Below, one piece after another: positions 53,085 through 64,000 of a stretch of DNA of 64,000 nt. The notes beneath the pieces were generated by a model that was not told the DNA's origin, did not search any database, and saw only the letters and a list, made by a program, of their open reading frames with translations. How positions within the stretch are numbered: the first letter of the stretch is position 1; each line of letters opens with the position of its first letter. This DNA comes from Burhinus oedicnemus (taxonomy: Eukaryota; Chordata; Aves; Charadriiformes; Burhinidae). The position numbers and the translations under genes were made by a program. The stretch spans positions 1,841,566 through 1,905,565 of the forward strand of contig VFFE01007767.1 of the NCBI GenBank assembly GCA_008921705.1. Direction: 5' to 3'.

Positions 53085-53747
53085 ACAATTAAATTGGTTT
53101 ATCTGTGCTTTGCCCATATGGGCAGGATTCTGTCAGTCAAGGTTTGCGTTTGTCTCCTGGCATATCCAGTCTGTTCCTGCTTCCTACCTGTTTCCTTTTT
53201 TCTTCATTCCAAGATTTCATTCAAATCATCGTATGGGCTGATTTTCTGTAGGGCATATTTTATTTTCTGTAAAACTTTAAGCTCTCCATGTTGTATTCTT
53301 GATGTATTAGAGCTCTTTAAAAGGTTACTGTTTTATTAAGAAGTGGTCATTTGAAAACTATGATGCAAAAAGCTAGAGAAGGCTGCAGATATGCTAAAAC
53401 AAATTAGCAACTAACATTTGAAACTAATATTTTCTGCAGAGTAAAATGTCAGTGTAGTGTTTTGTGTTGCTTCTCTCCCTCCCCTTTTTATAGTGGCATT
53501 AAAGACTGAGCCAGTCATGGTTTCACTTATATAATTTCAGAAGAGATTCTGAAACTTCGATGCTTTTCTCTTTTATTAAAATATTACTAACGCTATAAAT
53601 TTGACAAAAGGTATTTTTGTGCGCATCTTTAAAATGCTTTAAGAATCTAATGTGAAATAACTGCAGGTGTGGAAGTCAATATTCCTATGTTATTTAATAA
53701 TGAAGTAATAATGGTAATGATCTGCTGTGATTTTTAGCTAAGGAGTA
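53085..53747. other. non-coding sequence, no gene recognised
   Basis: AT-rich stretch between the CR1 and repeat copy B. The part from about 53590 has several TAAT-type homeodomain cores and ACTGCAGGTGTGGAAGTC, but I have no firm evidence of function. Confidence 0.55.
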
Positions 53748-53925
53748 TTCCTTTAAGAACGTATTGAACCTAAGTTCTTATTTCATTTGATTAAAACATC
53801 AGAACAACTGAAATGACTTTGAACCAAGATTGTATAAATTTCAGGTCTTTTAGTCATTACAGCCTACCAGTATAGCACCAAGAAGAGCCAAATCACAGAA
53901 CACTGGTAGAGTTTAGTAATGATCT
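53748..53925 (+). repeat. unidentified dispersed repeat, copy B
   Basis: Partner of 49607-49785. Exact blocks: AAGAACGTATTGAA (53755-53768), TCTTTTAGTCATTACAGCC (53846-53864) and ATCACAGAACACTG (53892-53905). Relative to copy A it lacks about ten bases before the first block and carries a few extra bases before the second. Homology stops soon after the third block. Sequences further up- and downstream of the two copies do not match by eye, so the shared unit is short. Confidence 0.85.
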
Positions 53926-56838
53926 ACATACAGAATAAATCTTTTGATTTTATATTCTTCTGTGAGTGGTTGATATATAGGAAAAGGTAACATTCTGCAA
54001 AAAAAAGTATTTATTATGACTTGCATGGGCAGCTGCTCACAGCTGATTGCTCCTTCTGGAATTGTTTAGTGATTAACATCATCTCATCAGGATAATGTAC
54101 CCAAGCCTGCCAACACAGTTGGCACCAATTGGAAATCTTAGGAACAATCTCAGCAAATAGTTTGAACGTTACTGGCTGTGTTTGCACGCAAATGCCCCAC
54201 CGCTTTGTTCTTCTGCACCGTCCATCCATGGGTGGATGCAGTTACATGTGTGCAAGTGTGGTTAGACTGGTATAACCCTTCAGATGGGGAAGGGAACCAA
54301 GTACGGTCATCAAAAGGCAGCCTGAGGACAGAACAACACTAGATGAGGGATAGCAGTGGTGTAACTATACTGGTTTAGAAAAACCGTAACTATGATATAG
54401 TTCCATATGTGTAAACACTTTATTAGTAGGCCACAGACCTGTGTACTCAGGCAAATACAGGACTTTGAAGGTCTTGAACTAAAGCCAAATATAAGATGCA
54501 GAAGTGACAGAATAATAAAGAAAATTCATTCTGCCCTTACTGCTAGTATTTCTGGTTTTGGGGCAGAGTAAGGTGTTCAGATTCCACAGCTGTAAAGTCT
54601 TCTATCTTTAAGAAAGGTTTTGCTATGGTTCAATTTTCTAAAACTTGAAAAAAAGGAATTAAACTAGACCTGAAGGGTTTTTTTCTGATTTTTTTTTTTT
54701 TTTTTAGTCTTGGAGCCGAGATTAAATTTTTATGGCTGAGTAGTAAATCTCTGGAACAGGGTTTCCTGATAGAAATGACAACTCTGCTTTAATTATAGCA
54801 TCTTCTAGGCAGCTATTATATTACAGCAGGACCCTTAACAGACTTTTCTTTTTAAGACCATATTAAAGAGTAACAGGACTCGCCATAATTACAGCTTGCT
54901 TTCTGGTGAGGGGTTCACCTGTCATTGAGTGACTGACTAGGTTCCTTTTGCATGGCTTATTTTTCCAGGAAGAATGTTTTTAGATTTGTGTGAAATGTTT
55001 TAAAATGGGTCTCAATATATTGAACATGAAGCACCTTCTGTATTATGGAACTATTTCATAAGTCATATATGGAAAAATAAAGCACTGGCACATAGTTCTA
55101 AGAAAGCTTTAACATCTGCAAAATTAACTTGTCACTAATTTTGCATGCTTCAGTTACTAGAAAATGTACCTCTCTGAAGCACTAAACTTTTTTTTATCAC
55201 ATTACATAGCTATCTGTGACTTGCATCTGAAATTGTTTTCATCACTGATCTTGTTCTTCTGGTGCCTATACATTTATTTCTCATTTCATGCTGAAAATGT
55301 TATGCCATCTGGTTACTTGCTCAATTTTGTAAAGAGAAGACTTCATTAATTTACGGTTTTAACTTCTGCACCTGCAACTTCCATTTACTCGTGTAGCAGT
55401 TGTTGCCTCTCAGTAGTTTAGAAACAGTCTGCTGGATTTGAAATATTTGTATGTGCATGCTTCTCTCTTTTTAGATAGTTGCAGGTCAAAGCATGGGAGG
55501 GGATTTGGTGAGGCTGAGTAAATACCACATCCTAAACCATACGGCATCAGCTACCAATTTTTCCTGGTTCGCATGTGAGGGATCCTCTCCCCTCCCCACC
55601 TCTTTATGTGCAAATGTAAACTAGAACTTCATGGATGCCCAAAAAAGGAATTTCCAAGCTTTGCAAATGCTTTGTTTGGATTAATAACATCGCTAGTCGT
55701 GTTTCTTTTATCCCAGGGGGCACAAACGTTACTTAAGTTAATAGCAGTATAATAACCTATTTAATATGCTACGGTAAAAATGCCTTCTGTTAGCTAACTC
55801 TTAACAAATTCTTGTTGTCGTATTTCAGCAGTAATTTATTTTCTAGGCAGGAAAGAGGAGACTTGTATTTTGAAACTAATAGAACATTGTTTTAAACAGT
55901 GTATGGAAAGTGTATGGTATTCTAAAAATATTACTTGTTTACATATATGTGATTATTCAAAAGCATAGACTGCACTGTTGGTCCTTTAATATCAATTTCT
56001 GCTGTGTGAGGCAGTGACAGAGTTTATTTGTTCACCCAAAGCACTAGAGAACTTGCCACAGCACTTCACAAAAACCTGACAAACTGAACTACTTTTTGCT
56101 TAATGGTACGTTACATCAATATGATGTCTCTACCTAGTTGAAGTTGGTTATCTGAAATCTAAGGGAAAGGGGGTTGGGTTTGTCTGGGGTTGGTTTTTTT
56201 CTTCATTTTTTGGTTTAGTTTTTGTTTTTGTTGTTTTTTGTGGGTTTTTTTAAGTAGTTCAAAAGAGCACCTTGGGGCTTCAGAAAGCCTGAGAGCTGAT
56301 GAAAGCCTTGCTGCCTGGGGAAATTCATCAGGAACCTGTGGTGGAGGTGCCCAGGGCTTCAGGGGAGCTGGGGTGGGGAGAGGACCTGTGCAGTTGCAAT
56401 GTGGGTGATGAGGAGCTGGCAGCAATCCTGGGGCAGATGCTCTAGTGCTGTTTCATCCCATGAGTGAAGTAATTTACTGCGTCTAGATCCAGCCTGAAAC
56501 ACAATCAGCTAAGCAACCTGGGCTTATGTTTTGAGGTTTTTTTGTTTTGGGGTTTTTTTTGAGAGGCTCGATGCTCATGGCTGGAATCACCAGCTTCACA
56601 TCTCAGAGCCTTTAAAACAAACAAGACATTTTTTGAGAATGCTGTGCCACAGATGGCAAGAGGCTAAAAGGGAGTAATGACTGGGACGGACGCAAATCCT
56701 CCCAGAAGTGGCACTCAGGCATGGGATAGTTTAATTGCTGGGACTTTGGTGAAAGAAGGTTGGGCATCTACTATAGGACAGATTTAAAGATATTGAGGCA
56801 TCCAGATTATAAATGTGCTCTGAATATATTTTGACAAT
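53926..56838. other. non-coding sequence, no gene recognised
   Basis: About 2.9 kb, AT-rich. A T17 run lies at 54689-54705 and a T/G-rich low-complexity stretch at about 56190-56252. Frames are under 90 codons. I see no interspersed repeat until the minus-strand CR1 begins. Confidence 0.65.
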
Positions 56839-57250
56839 ACAGAATCACAGAACATTTGAGATGGGAAGGCACTTCTGGAGATCACCTAGTCCAACCCCCA
56901 GCTCAGGCAGGCTCAGCTACAGCAGGTTGCTCAGGGCCATGCTCAGTTTTTTGTTGATTATCTCCAAGGATGGAGAGTTCATGACCTCTGTGGTCAACCT
57001 GTGCCAGTGTATGACCAACCTCACTGGAAAAAAAAAAAAGTTTTTTCTTATGTTTAAATGGAATTTCTTGTATTTCAGTTTGTGTCCGTTGCCTCTTGTC
57101 CTGTCGCTGGGCACCACTGAGAAGAGCCTGGCTGCATCTCCTTTACTCCCCCATCAGATATTTATACACGCACATAAGACCCTCTCTGAGCCTTCTCTCC
57201 TCCAGGCTGAATAGTCCCAGCTCTCTCAGCCTCTCCTCACAAGACATAAT
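56839..57250 (-). mobile_element. CR1 fragment, minus orientation
   Basis: On the + strand the stretch opens with ACAGAATCACAGAACATTTG, the complement of a CR1 3' end. It continues with GGAGATCACCTAGTCCAACC and a diverged complement of the C-terminal coding tail (CTTCTCTCCTCCAGGCTGAA, AGCTCTCTCAGCCTCTCCTC), ending near 57250. Several frame changes and an A12 run at 57028-57039 interrupt the coding part. It is clearly more diverged from the 4349/51708 copies than those are from each other, and is an older insertion of another CR1 subfamily. Confidence 0.93.
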
Positions 57251-59242
57251 GCTGTTAGGCACCTGATTGCTCTTCAGGCACCAAGATATTACTGAAGATG
57301 GTTGTATTTGACTGACCAGACTATTCTGGGCACTTCACGAGTTTGAGCAACATGTTTGACTCACCCTGTTTCTGCATGGCTGTGTCTCTGCTGTGAGACA
57401 AAGAGCTTCTTCCTTGTCAAAAATGAATGTTGATCAGGATGTTGCTGTTGTCTCAATGCAGAAGTGTCACCTTGATATCCGAATGGACCTGACTTAGAGC
57501 CCATGCTTCTCCTGTTAGAAGCAGATGGATAATGTCTCCCTTCTCCCATCTCTTGTTGCTATGTTGCTATAGAGAGAGCCTTAGGAAAAACTTGAATCCA
57601 TGATGTCCTTGCTTTGTGTAGAAATTAAATTATTTTAAGTTTACGGGTAATATGACTGGTTAGACTCCTGCTTCACAGATGAGGCTGCGCGTTCCAAGAG
57701 CACCCTGTGGTAAGGGTGCTCAGTTCGGGTGAACGTGCAATGTACAGTAATCTCAGTAGGATTTTGCCATAGCAGTATTGATTTGAAAACCGAAACACCA
57801 TTGTTTATATTGTCAGTCAGAGCTGGATTTTGTATCACAATTGTCCCGTGTTTGGGATAATTGAAATATGTCTATGTAGTATCAGAGGCATTATTATCAC
57901 TGCTTAAAAACTCTTTTTAAGAACAGAGTATTTGCCTTTGGTAAAGAAATCATGGTGGAAGACCTTCAAAATAACTGTTTGCAGAACAGACTGAGATATT
58001 TAGAGGGAATAACTACTTCTTAGGCTCACCACAACTGAGCTCTCACATACTTACCGGCTTTCACTTTTTCTCTGCCGCCTTCACTCGTTCCTCACTCCAG
58101 TTATGTGATTAACTCTCCAGTCATCTTGTTTCACTCCTGTTTCTGTTCTCCGTCTTCTTCTGCATGACCTGCTGTGCCTCAGCACTGCTAATCAGCCCAG
58201 TTACTCTCCTGTGCATCAAGTCCCTCCTTGAGAGTTGAAGTCTTGCCACTCGCTTAGAGCTCCTACTCTCTTAATAGTATGCAGAATATTGTCAATGTCA
58301 TGGCAAGGCTTGCTGCATTGCACTTCATCTCTCCCGTTCTTGATGGTGCAACAAAGCAATAGACAATATGCTTTATAGATGAAGTATAAACAATTATGTC
58401 CTTAATGTGGGATTCTTGAAAAAAATATGGAAATAGCGTGCAAAAATATTTTACTGACATCTCAGAAAATGAGGAACATCTGTAATAATTTAGTCATGTT
58501 TTCCTGTCTTTTTGCTTGTTAAGTGTTTCTCCTAAATAACTATTAGTACTTTAGCTCTGGTAGTATTGATTTGCTTGTGTTTGTTCTAGCTTTGAAATAA
58601 AATGATCCCTCATACTCTGTTATTGATACTGGTTGCCTGGGATAACGAGGAATACATTTTAAATCTCAGCGTGAAGATTTTACTGTAACTGTAGCTGTGA
58701 TGTGTTCTCTGGTTTACACTGTATTTTTTTCCTTTGGAAGTTGTTTGCAGAATTACAGTGAATGGAATTTTCTTTTCCTGTGACCAAATACCGTGAGTTT
58801 TGGCAGCATTCACAAGAGCAGGGCTGGCAGAGAAAGTTAGGCAGGCTTTGCCTAGGCATTTTCAAAGAAAAGCACCCAGGAACTGAGGTTTGAAATAATG
58901 TAGCCCGAGGTCAGGAATTTTTTCTTTGAAGAGTCAGTAGAGAACGTGGTTATCTGTAGTGTGCAAGAGGCCAGGGTATTTTTAGGTGTACATGTACCAG
59001 CGAAAGAGGAAAGTATGATGGGCAATATTCTGTGCAGTGTTATTTCCTAAGCAATGCCAGTTAATAATAAGGGGTTTGGGCCATTTTTCAAAAAGAGATG
59101 ATATTCACTGTCAATCCTTCATTTATTTTTGTGAGTTAGAAAATACAATGGTAGGAGAATATGCATCATTTATTCCGATTTAAGCTCGCATCATGCTTAA
59201 CTCAAAGACAAACGGATTCTTGACATCAGGCATTTACCATAT
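57251..59242. other. non-coding sequence upstream of the putative first exon
   Basis: About 2 kb without recognised gene or repeat. A C/T-rich patch lies near 58060-58215. The sequence is otherwise AT-rich and low in CpG up to the CpG-enriched promoter-like segment. Confidence 0.6.
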
Positions 59243-59660
59243 AGCGCTGAAGCGGTGCGGTTTTGGCGCACAATGAAGAAATCTGCTGCAACAAGAACGC
59301 ATTTGTTTCAGGAAGAGGGTTGGGAGAGGAGTGCGGGAAGGTCCTGCGTGCAGAGGTAGCCCCGCGCCTGGGTGGTTTCTCACGTTGTACCTGTGTAGGT
59401 GGGGCATTCCCCTTCTGCTCCGGTGCTGCCCGGCGCCTCGTCGGTGCACGCCGGGAGCTTGAGACAGTCCCTGGAGGGGCATCTGCTCCCCACGGCGTGG
59501 CTGGGACTCAGCGCCAGAGCAGAATCGTCTGTTTTACCCCAGCACACATTTACATTCCACAGGTCCGGGAAACTGTCTGTGTGACCACCCAACGGCTGGT
59601 GTTTAAAACCGATCGGACTGGCAGCACGGCACTTCACATCCAGCTGCGCTGCACACACAA
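59243..59660 (+). promoter_or_regulatory. CpG-enriched promoter-like region with TATA-like box
   Basis: CpG dinucleotides become frequent (AGCGCTGAAGCGGTGCGG, CCCGCGCCTGG, CCCGGCGCCTCGTCGG, CACGCCGGG and others) in otherwise CpG-poor DNA. A TATA-like GTTTAAAA sits at 59601-59608. About 34 bases after the start of its TTTAAA core (59602) is an initiator-like TCACATC centred on A at 59636. From there to the ATG at 59748 no other ATG intervenes, leaving a 5' UTR of about 112 nt. TATA and initiator motifs are short and occur by chance; the order promoter patch, TATA, initiator, first ATG, open frame, donor is what makes the call reasonable. Confidence 0.5.
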
Positions 59661-59747
59661 ACTCCCCAGCCTCTGTGCTGGAAAGTGAGCTGGGAAGGAT
59701 TTTTTAGAAATTGCTTTTTAGAGCAGGTACATTCCTGCACAGGCAGA

Positions 59748-59967
59748 ATGTCCAAACCCTCTCGCTTGGCTCGACCTTTGTCAGCTAATACGGCTCCTAA
59801 ATCGCCTTTGTCTAGGAAAGAAGATTTTAACAGCCGATCACGAAAAATTAGGCTAGGTGAAAAAATTTTGAGAGCTGGCAGTGAAGGAAACCTGGTTAAA
59901 CAGCATCAGCAAGAGCAGGTGGAAATCACAGAAGTGCTTGTGCCACCGAGGGCTCCTTTCCTGAAAG
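59748..59967 (+). CDS. putative first coding exon of an unidentified multi-exon gene (partial)
   Basis: From the ATG at 59748 (A at -3, first ATG after the proposed start site) 73 full codons plus one base lead to AAAG followed by GTAACC, a plausible splice donor with the intron starting at 59968 and interrupting a codon after its first base. The peptide starts MSKPSRLARPLSANTAPKSP and is rich in Ser, Arg, Lys and Pro, with a net positive charge near +8, no membrane segment and no signal peptide. A Ser-Pro site (S19-P20) and RAGSEG around S45 could be phosphorylation sites. This is the texture of the disordered N-terminus of a signalling, cytoskeletal or scaffold protein, not of random translation. 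Past the donor the frame continues into low-complexity intron-like sequence (TG repeat) and stops. I do not recognise the gene. It could be an alternative first exon of a larger gene. Confidence 0.6.
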
Positions 59968-60060
59968 GTAACCGGTTATTTCATGCTGCAAAAGAAATAA
60001 TCAAATGCATTTGTATTTACTGCCTTTTTAATAAACCCCAAACATCAATTATTGTAGAAC

Positions 60061-60100
60061 AGTGGGTGTGTATGTATGTGTGTAGATGTGTGTGTGTATT
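60061..60100 (+). repeat. TG-rich microsatellite
   Basis: Imperfect (TG)n / (TGTA)n tract: GTGGGTGTGTATGTATGTG followed by TGTAGATG and TGTGTGTGTATT. Confidence 0.8.
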
Positions 60101-61789
60101 GTTTCTAAATGACAGATTCTGGTTCATAAAGCACTTATTTTGAAAATAAAAGGTCTCAAAACATTTTTGTTGTTCGTTTGTGGCTGGGTGCTGTATACAA
60201 GCTAAAAATGTTGGTCTGTCGAAGGGGTAAATCACAATCTTTTACAGTCTAAATGAGGCCATGTATTGTGAAGCTTTATGTGAAATGATAATTTGAAATT
60301 ATTAGCAAGCAGGGGAAAGATTAAATAATGTAAGAAAATAGACATCAGTGCAGGCACAGAATTTCATTCAACCTTGCAAGTAAAACTCCTGTTGGTGGGT
60401 CCTAACAAGGGAGCTGTGAGTTGATTTCTTGTATAGAAACTAAACAGATCAAGTGTATTTGGAAAGGCTTATATGCTTTCAGATTGCAAACAAATGTGGA
60501 GGATAATGTAAGATTATGATCTACTTTCACTGATCTGTTAAGCAATGGGCTGCAGGAACATTACCATTGCCTCTTTTTAACTTAGTTTTTGTGACAGTAG
60601 CCCTTAGAACTGCATTTAAAAGTAGCCATTTAATCTGCACGTTGAAAAATGAGGGTTAAGTTGCCATTCTATTAGGAAATAAAAGTAGTAGTATTCTAAT
60701 TGGACTTTTAATAGGTTTTATATTTAAATATGAATGATAAGCAGAATCCTTTCAACCCAGAATAGAAACTGCTGCCTCTCCACCCTAAATCCATAGGAAA
60801 AAGACGCGTGAATCACAGACCTTTGTAACTTGAAACTGTGTTTTCATTGCACACACATGGCATCTAAGGTTACAGTTTTTACTCCTGGCTGAGTAAGGTT
60901 TAAAAGAATATTTTTTTTTTCCCGCAGTATGACTTTTATTATTTCACAAAGAAGGGAGAAGTGATGACACCTAATCTGACTCAGGGAGATGGATGATCTG
61001 TTTGTTTCTACAAAGGAAACTGGGTCTGAAGCACTTTATTAAAGGCAGAAGAGAGCAAATAGAAAAACTGGAGATGGGAGGGCTTAAACTTCTGGTCTCA
61101 CTCACAAACTGTCTTGCTTATTTAGCGATGTAATATGGAAACTCATTTTTGATCTTGTGATGTATGCAAGAAATTAAAACCTTTATTCAAAAAAAACCCC
61201 CAGATGAACAATACTTTCTACCCTGGTAACTAAATATTTATTGATGCTATAGTAAATTATGTTTCCTAGTCAAGTTTTATACAATCTGAAAACTTTCATA
61301 GAAAACCCTGTAACAGTAGGGTTTTCACCAAGTTAAAGGTTTTTAAACAGTAATTTGTCCACTTTGTGTTTTCTCATTTATTTGGTGCCTTGAGGAGGGG
61401 AAGTTATGTGGGATTTCCTAAATGATCCTATGATTTACAGAAGAGCAAGTGTGTCCTTTTAAGGGATGTGATTTTTATGAAGCTCTTGGGGCCTGCTTTT
61501 ACTCATTTTATTTAAATGTTTTTGGTCTATATAGTGCTTTGCAACTAAAAGCAAGGGTTACACTCACTGCTTAGTGTTTTAGGTGAGATTTCTCTAAAAG
61601 AAAAACCTAGTGGCTATCAGTAGAGCTGCAACCTGGCATGTGCTTTTAGTATTTATAGCATTACGCTTACTGTTTTCTGGAGCATGAGTTAATCCCTGTT
61701 AGGTACTGGCTCTCTGCATTGGCGTGATTTGTGTACATTAGGCAAGACGTTACCATGAGTTGTTTTTGCAAGAGATGTTGAAGAACAAA

Positions 61790-62345
61790 CATTGATTCTT
61801 CTGAAGGAGCATATTACAAGGGAGATGGACATACAGAGCATGTGGCTTTTCTCTGAAAATGGGACTGGCTGCATGGGCCGGAGTGGAGTCCAAGCATTGG
61901 ATGAAGGGATTTGGAAGACGTTTTGTGAGAAGCAGGTGTAGAGCTGGATGGTGGAGGGGTGGCAGCTGCGGCAGAAGCCAAAAGAAACAGTGAAGATTGT
62001 AGGAGCCAGAGGGCAGTGCCCTGGGGACGAGGCTGAGTAAGGCAAGAGCGCGAGCAGCAGCCAAAGGGTGTTCGAGTGGTCTTGATGAGTCAAAAAGGGA
62101 ATGTGGGAGAGGTGCCAGAGGGCAGGTACAGGATGAATGTGATGGCTGAAATAGGGAGCATGGTGAGGGGAGGCTGACAGCTCCCATGAGAAGAGGATGG
62201 GGCTTGGAGGAGAAAAAATGGAAAAGGAGGACTGGATTTTGGGAATGGTGTGTTGGAGGGGCTGGGATGGGCAAATGGGAGCAGTAGTCAGGTGGGGAGC
62301 AGGGTCCTGAACAACCTGACTTGGAAGAGAGGGATCTGTTTGACC
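61790..62345. other. purine-rich, strand-asymmetric block
   Basis: The + strand is markedly G/A-rich for about 550 bp. The complementary strand is therefore pyrimidine-rich and stays open in two different frames at once (about 221 codons at 61689-62354 and 204 codons at 61750-62364). Both predicted peptides are Ser/Pro/His/Leu-rich and lack recognised domains. Two overlapping open frames of similar length are better explained by composition (few TA-containing stops) than by a gene. An unrecognised eroded repeat is also possible. Confidence 0.55.
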
Positions 62346-64000
62346 AACCTTCATCTGTTGTCATGTCATGTTAGTAGTGAAAGCCCGTGGCCCCATGTGT
62401 GTGTTACCCCTTCAAATCCTCTCCATGCGCAAGAGAACAAACTGTGACCACAAGACTAGTTCCTACTGGTGAGCTTTGCATGTCTTCATAAGCAACATGA
62501 CAGCATTTCTGGCTTCTTTGAAATTATTTTAAATAAAAACCAAAGCGATAGCATGCATGAGTGGTGTGGACAGCCAGCCATCCAGCAAAGCTTAGTGCTT
62601 AACAGATAGGAAAATCAAAATTGCAGTTACAATTGTAATGGGACTGTAAAGCATGGTGACTCATTTTAATTATGACTGTATGTTGTTTGTTGTTTTTTTT
62701 TTTTTTAAATATAGGATCCCTGCCCTGTGTTGAGCATGGGATGAGTTGTCGTTAAGCGCTAAGTTGGATTGTATAGGCAGGGAGGCAGCTTGGGGCAGAG
62801 AGAAATGAAGGCCTTATAGGGCAAGCCGTTAAAGGCTGGAGTGGATCTCTCTGCCTCTGCCACAGAGCTCTGTGGGATATCGGACATCCTGCCTCAGCTT
62901 TCACAGGGGAATGCTGGCTGTGTGGATTTGCTTTTCGTTTTAGTTTTTGGATGTGCAAGTCTGAGACCACGGGTCTGATTTGCAATGCTGAACACACATA
63001 ACAGTAACTGAAGTCAGTGTCAGCTGTGATTTTCTTGCGTGAAGTACTGACTAATACAAAGGACTCAGGAAGGTCATCTTGTACTTATCTGTTGCTCTTC
63101 ACCTGGATTTAGTGAACATCTTTGACCATAATTTCTCTGGATACCAGCTTCTCATCTTACTAAAAAGGGAGGAAGGGGTAGAATAAGATCCTTACTTTAT
63201 AGGGGCTGTTGTGAAAATGGCATTTCACAAATATTTACCTACTTTAATACAGTAATGAGGAATATCAAGGCCCAGGCTACAAAATTTGTTGCTTGGTCTT
63301 CAGACCAAGGTCTGACAAGCATGTGGTACGTGAACCCCAAGTCCACATCCAGAATAGTTAAGACGAAGCATTTGACTCCATGCACATGAAATGAGCCCTG
63401 TTCATTTTGTGCAGGAACAAGATGATTGCCTGTGTGACGGATGGGGTGTGTGGGGGTAAGAACAACTGTACCGCAGCACATATGCGCATGGGGTGGGAAA
63501 CAGGGTGGCAGAGACAGTCTGAGTTTTGGCATTTCCCATCTGGCAAGTGACTGTCTTTGCAAACTCAACATCATTTTAGGATTTGCTGGTTTGAAGAAAA
63601 AGTGGGAATAGGTAAACTTTTCTCTTTCTCTCTTTCAAGACTGAATCAATTAAAATATGATTTTTTTCACCTCTGGGATATGTTACTGATAGGAGAGCTT
63701 TATGTATTTCTGTCACCCACACTTTCCTCCAAGAAAAGCAGAGAGTATACTAATGACTGTCTTTTCAATTTCCTTTCTCTGTCCCATTTTATTGAGTTTT
63801 GATATTTGCTTTATTATTTGGCTTCACATCGTTTCACCTTGCTTTATTTTTCACTCTGTTTTTTTTCCATTAGATTTTCCTCCCTGGTTTCTCCTCTGCA
63901 CTTTACTTTGCAGACTATGGTAATTGGAATGCAAGGCCAATACTTTCAGACTAAAAGTCTTGGTATCTCATATTCAGTTGGATCTGAAACTAGACAAAAC

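Larger units (their letters stand above)
59968..64000. other. putative first intron, non-coding
   Basis: Starts with the GTAACC donor. No downstream exon was recognised before the window ends, so the intron would be over 4 kb, ordinary for vertebrates. It contains a TG-rich microsatellite (60061-60100), a purine-rich stretch (about 61790-62345) whose complement is open in two frames, and a T run near 62692-62706. No CR1 copy was seen. Confidence 0.5.

Noticed and set aside
59263..59688. 141-codon frame across the CpG-enriched region.
   Set aside because: Compositional: GC-rich sequence lacks stops, and three other frames on both strands are open in the same place. The peptide is Cys/Arg/Gly-rich without a domain, and the promoter elements lie inside it.

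Overview
This window looks like AT-rich nuclear DNA from a bird: mostly intron or intergenic sequence with very little coding capacity. The main evidence is the repeats. Every interspersed element I could name is a CR1-type non-LTR retrotransposon, 5'-truncated and, where the 3' end is preserved, ending in the short octamer repeat (ATTCTATG / GTGATTCT type) of avian CR1 elements. I see no mammalian-type SINE or LINE-1, no bacterial gene organisation, no CRISPR array and no tRNA or rRNA gene. A non-avian reptile is possible but fits less well. Nearly all open reading frames are short chance frames or shadows of CR1 reverse-transcriptase remains.

Layout. 1-4348: non-coding. 4349-5260: CR1 fragment (+). 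5261-21200: non-coding, with an A25 run near 11.4 kb, a possible tiny CR1 relic near 11.53 kb and a small CpG-enriched patch near 19.3-19.6 kb. 21201-21270: CR1 3' end (+). 21271-33600: non-coding, with a compact CpG cluster at 28.12-28.29 kb. 33601-34122: CR1 fragment (-). 34123-45924: non-coding, containing a 64-base assembly gap beside a T20 run. 45925-46500: old, eroded CR1 (+). 46501-51707: non-coding, with a homeodomain-motif-rich stretch and copy A of an unidentified repeat. 51708-53084: the longest CR1 (+, 1.4 kb). 53085-56838: non-coding, with repeat copy B. 56839-57250: CR1 fragment (-). 57251-59242: non-coding.

The one convincing gene piece is near the right end. A CpG-enriched stretch (59243-59660) contains a TATA-like box and an initiator-like site. 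It is followed by a first ATG in good context at 59748, 73 complete codons of basic Ser/Pro-rich protein, and a GT splice donor at 59968. I read this as a first coding exon, perhaps an alternative one, of a multi-exon gene on the + strand that continues beyond the window. I could not identify the gene. The rest of the right end would then be its first intron, and the left part its upstream region or an intron of a longer isoform.

No new multi-gene system is visible. The observations most worth checking are the orphan first exon and its promoter, the pair of related ~175-bp non-CR1 sequences 4.1 kb apart (49.6 and 53.75 kb), and the isolated CpG cluster with a splice donor at 28.25 kb.
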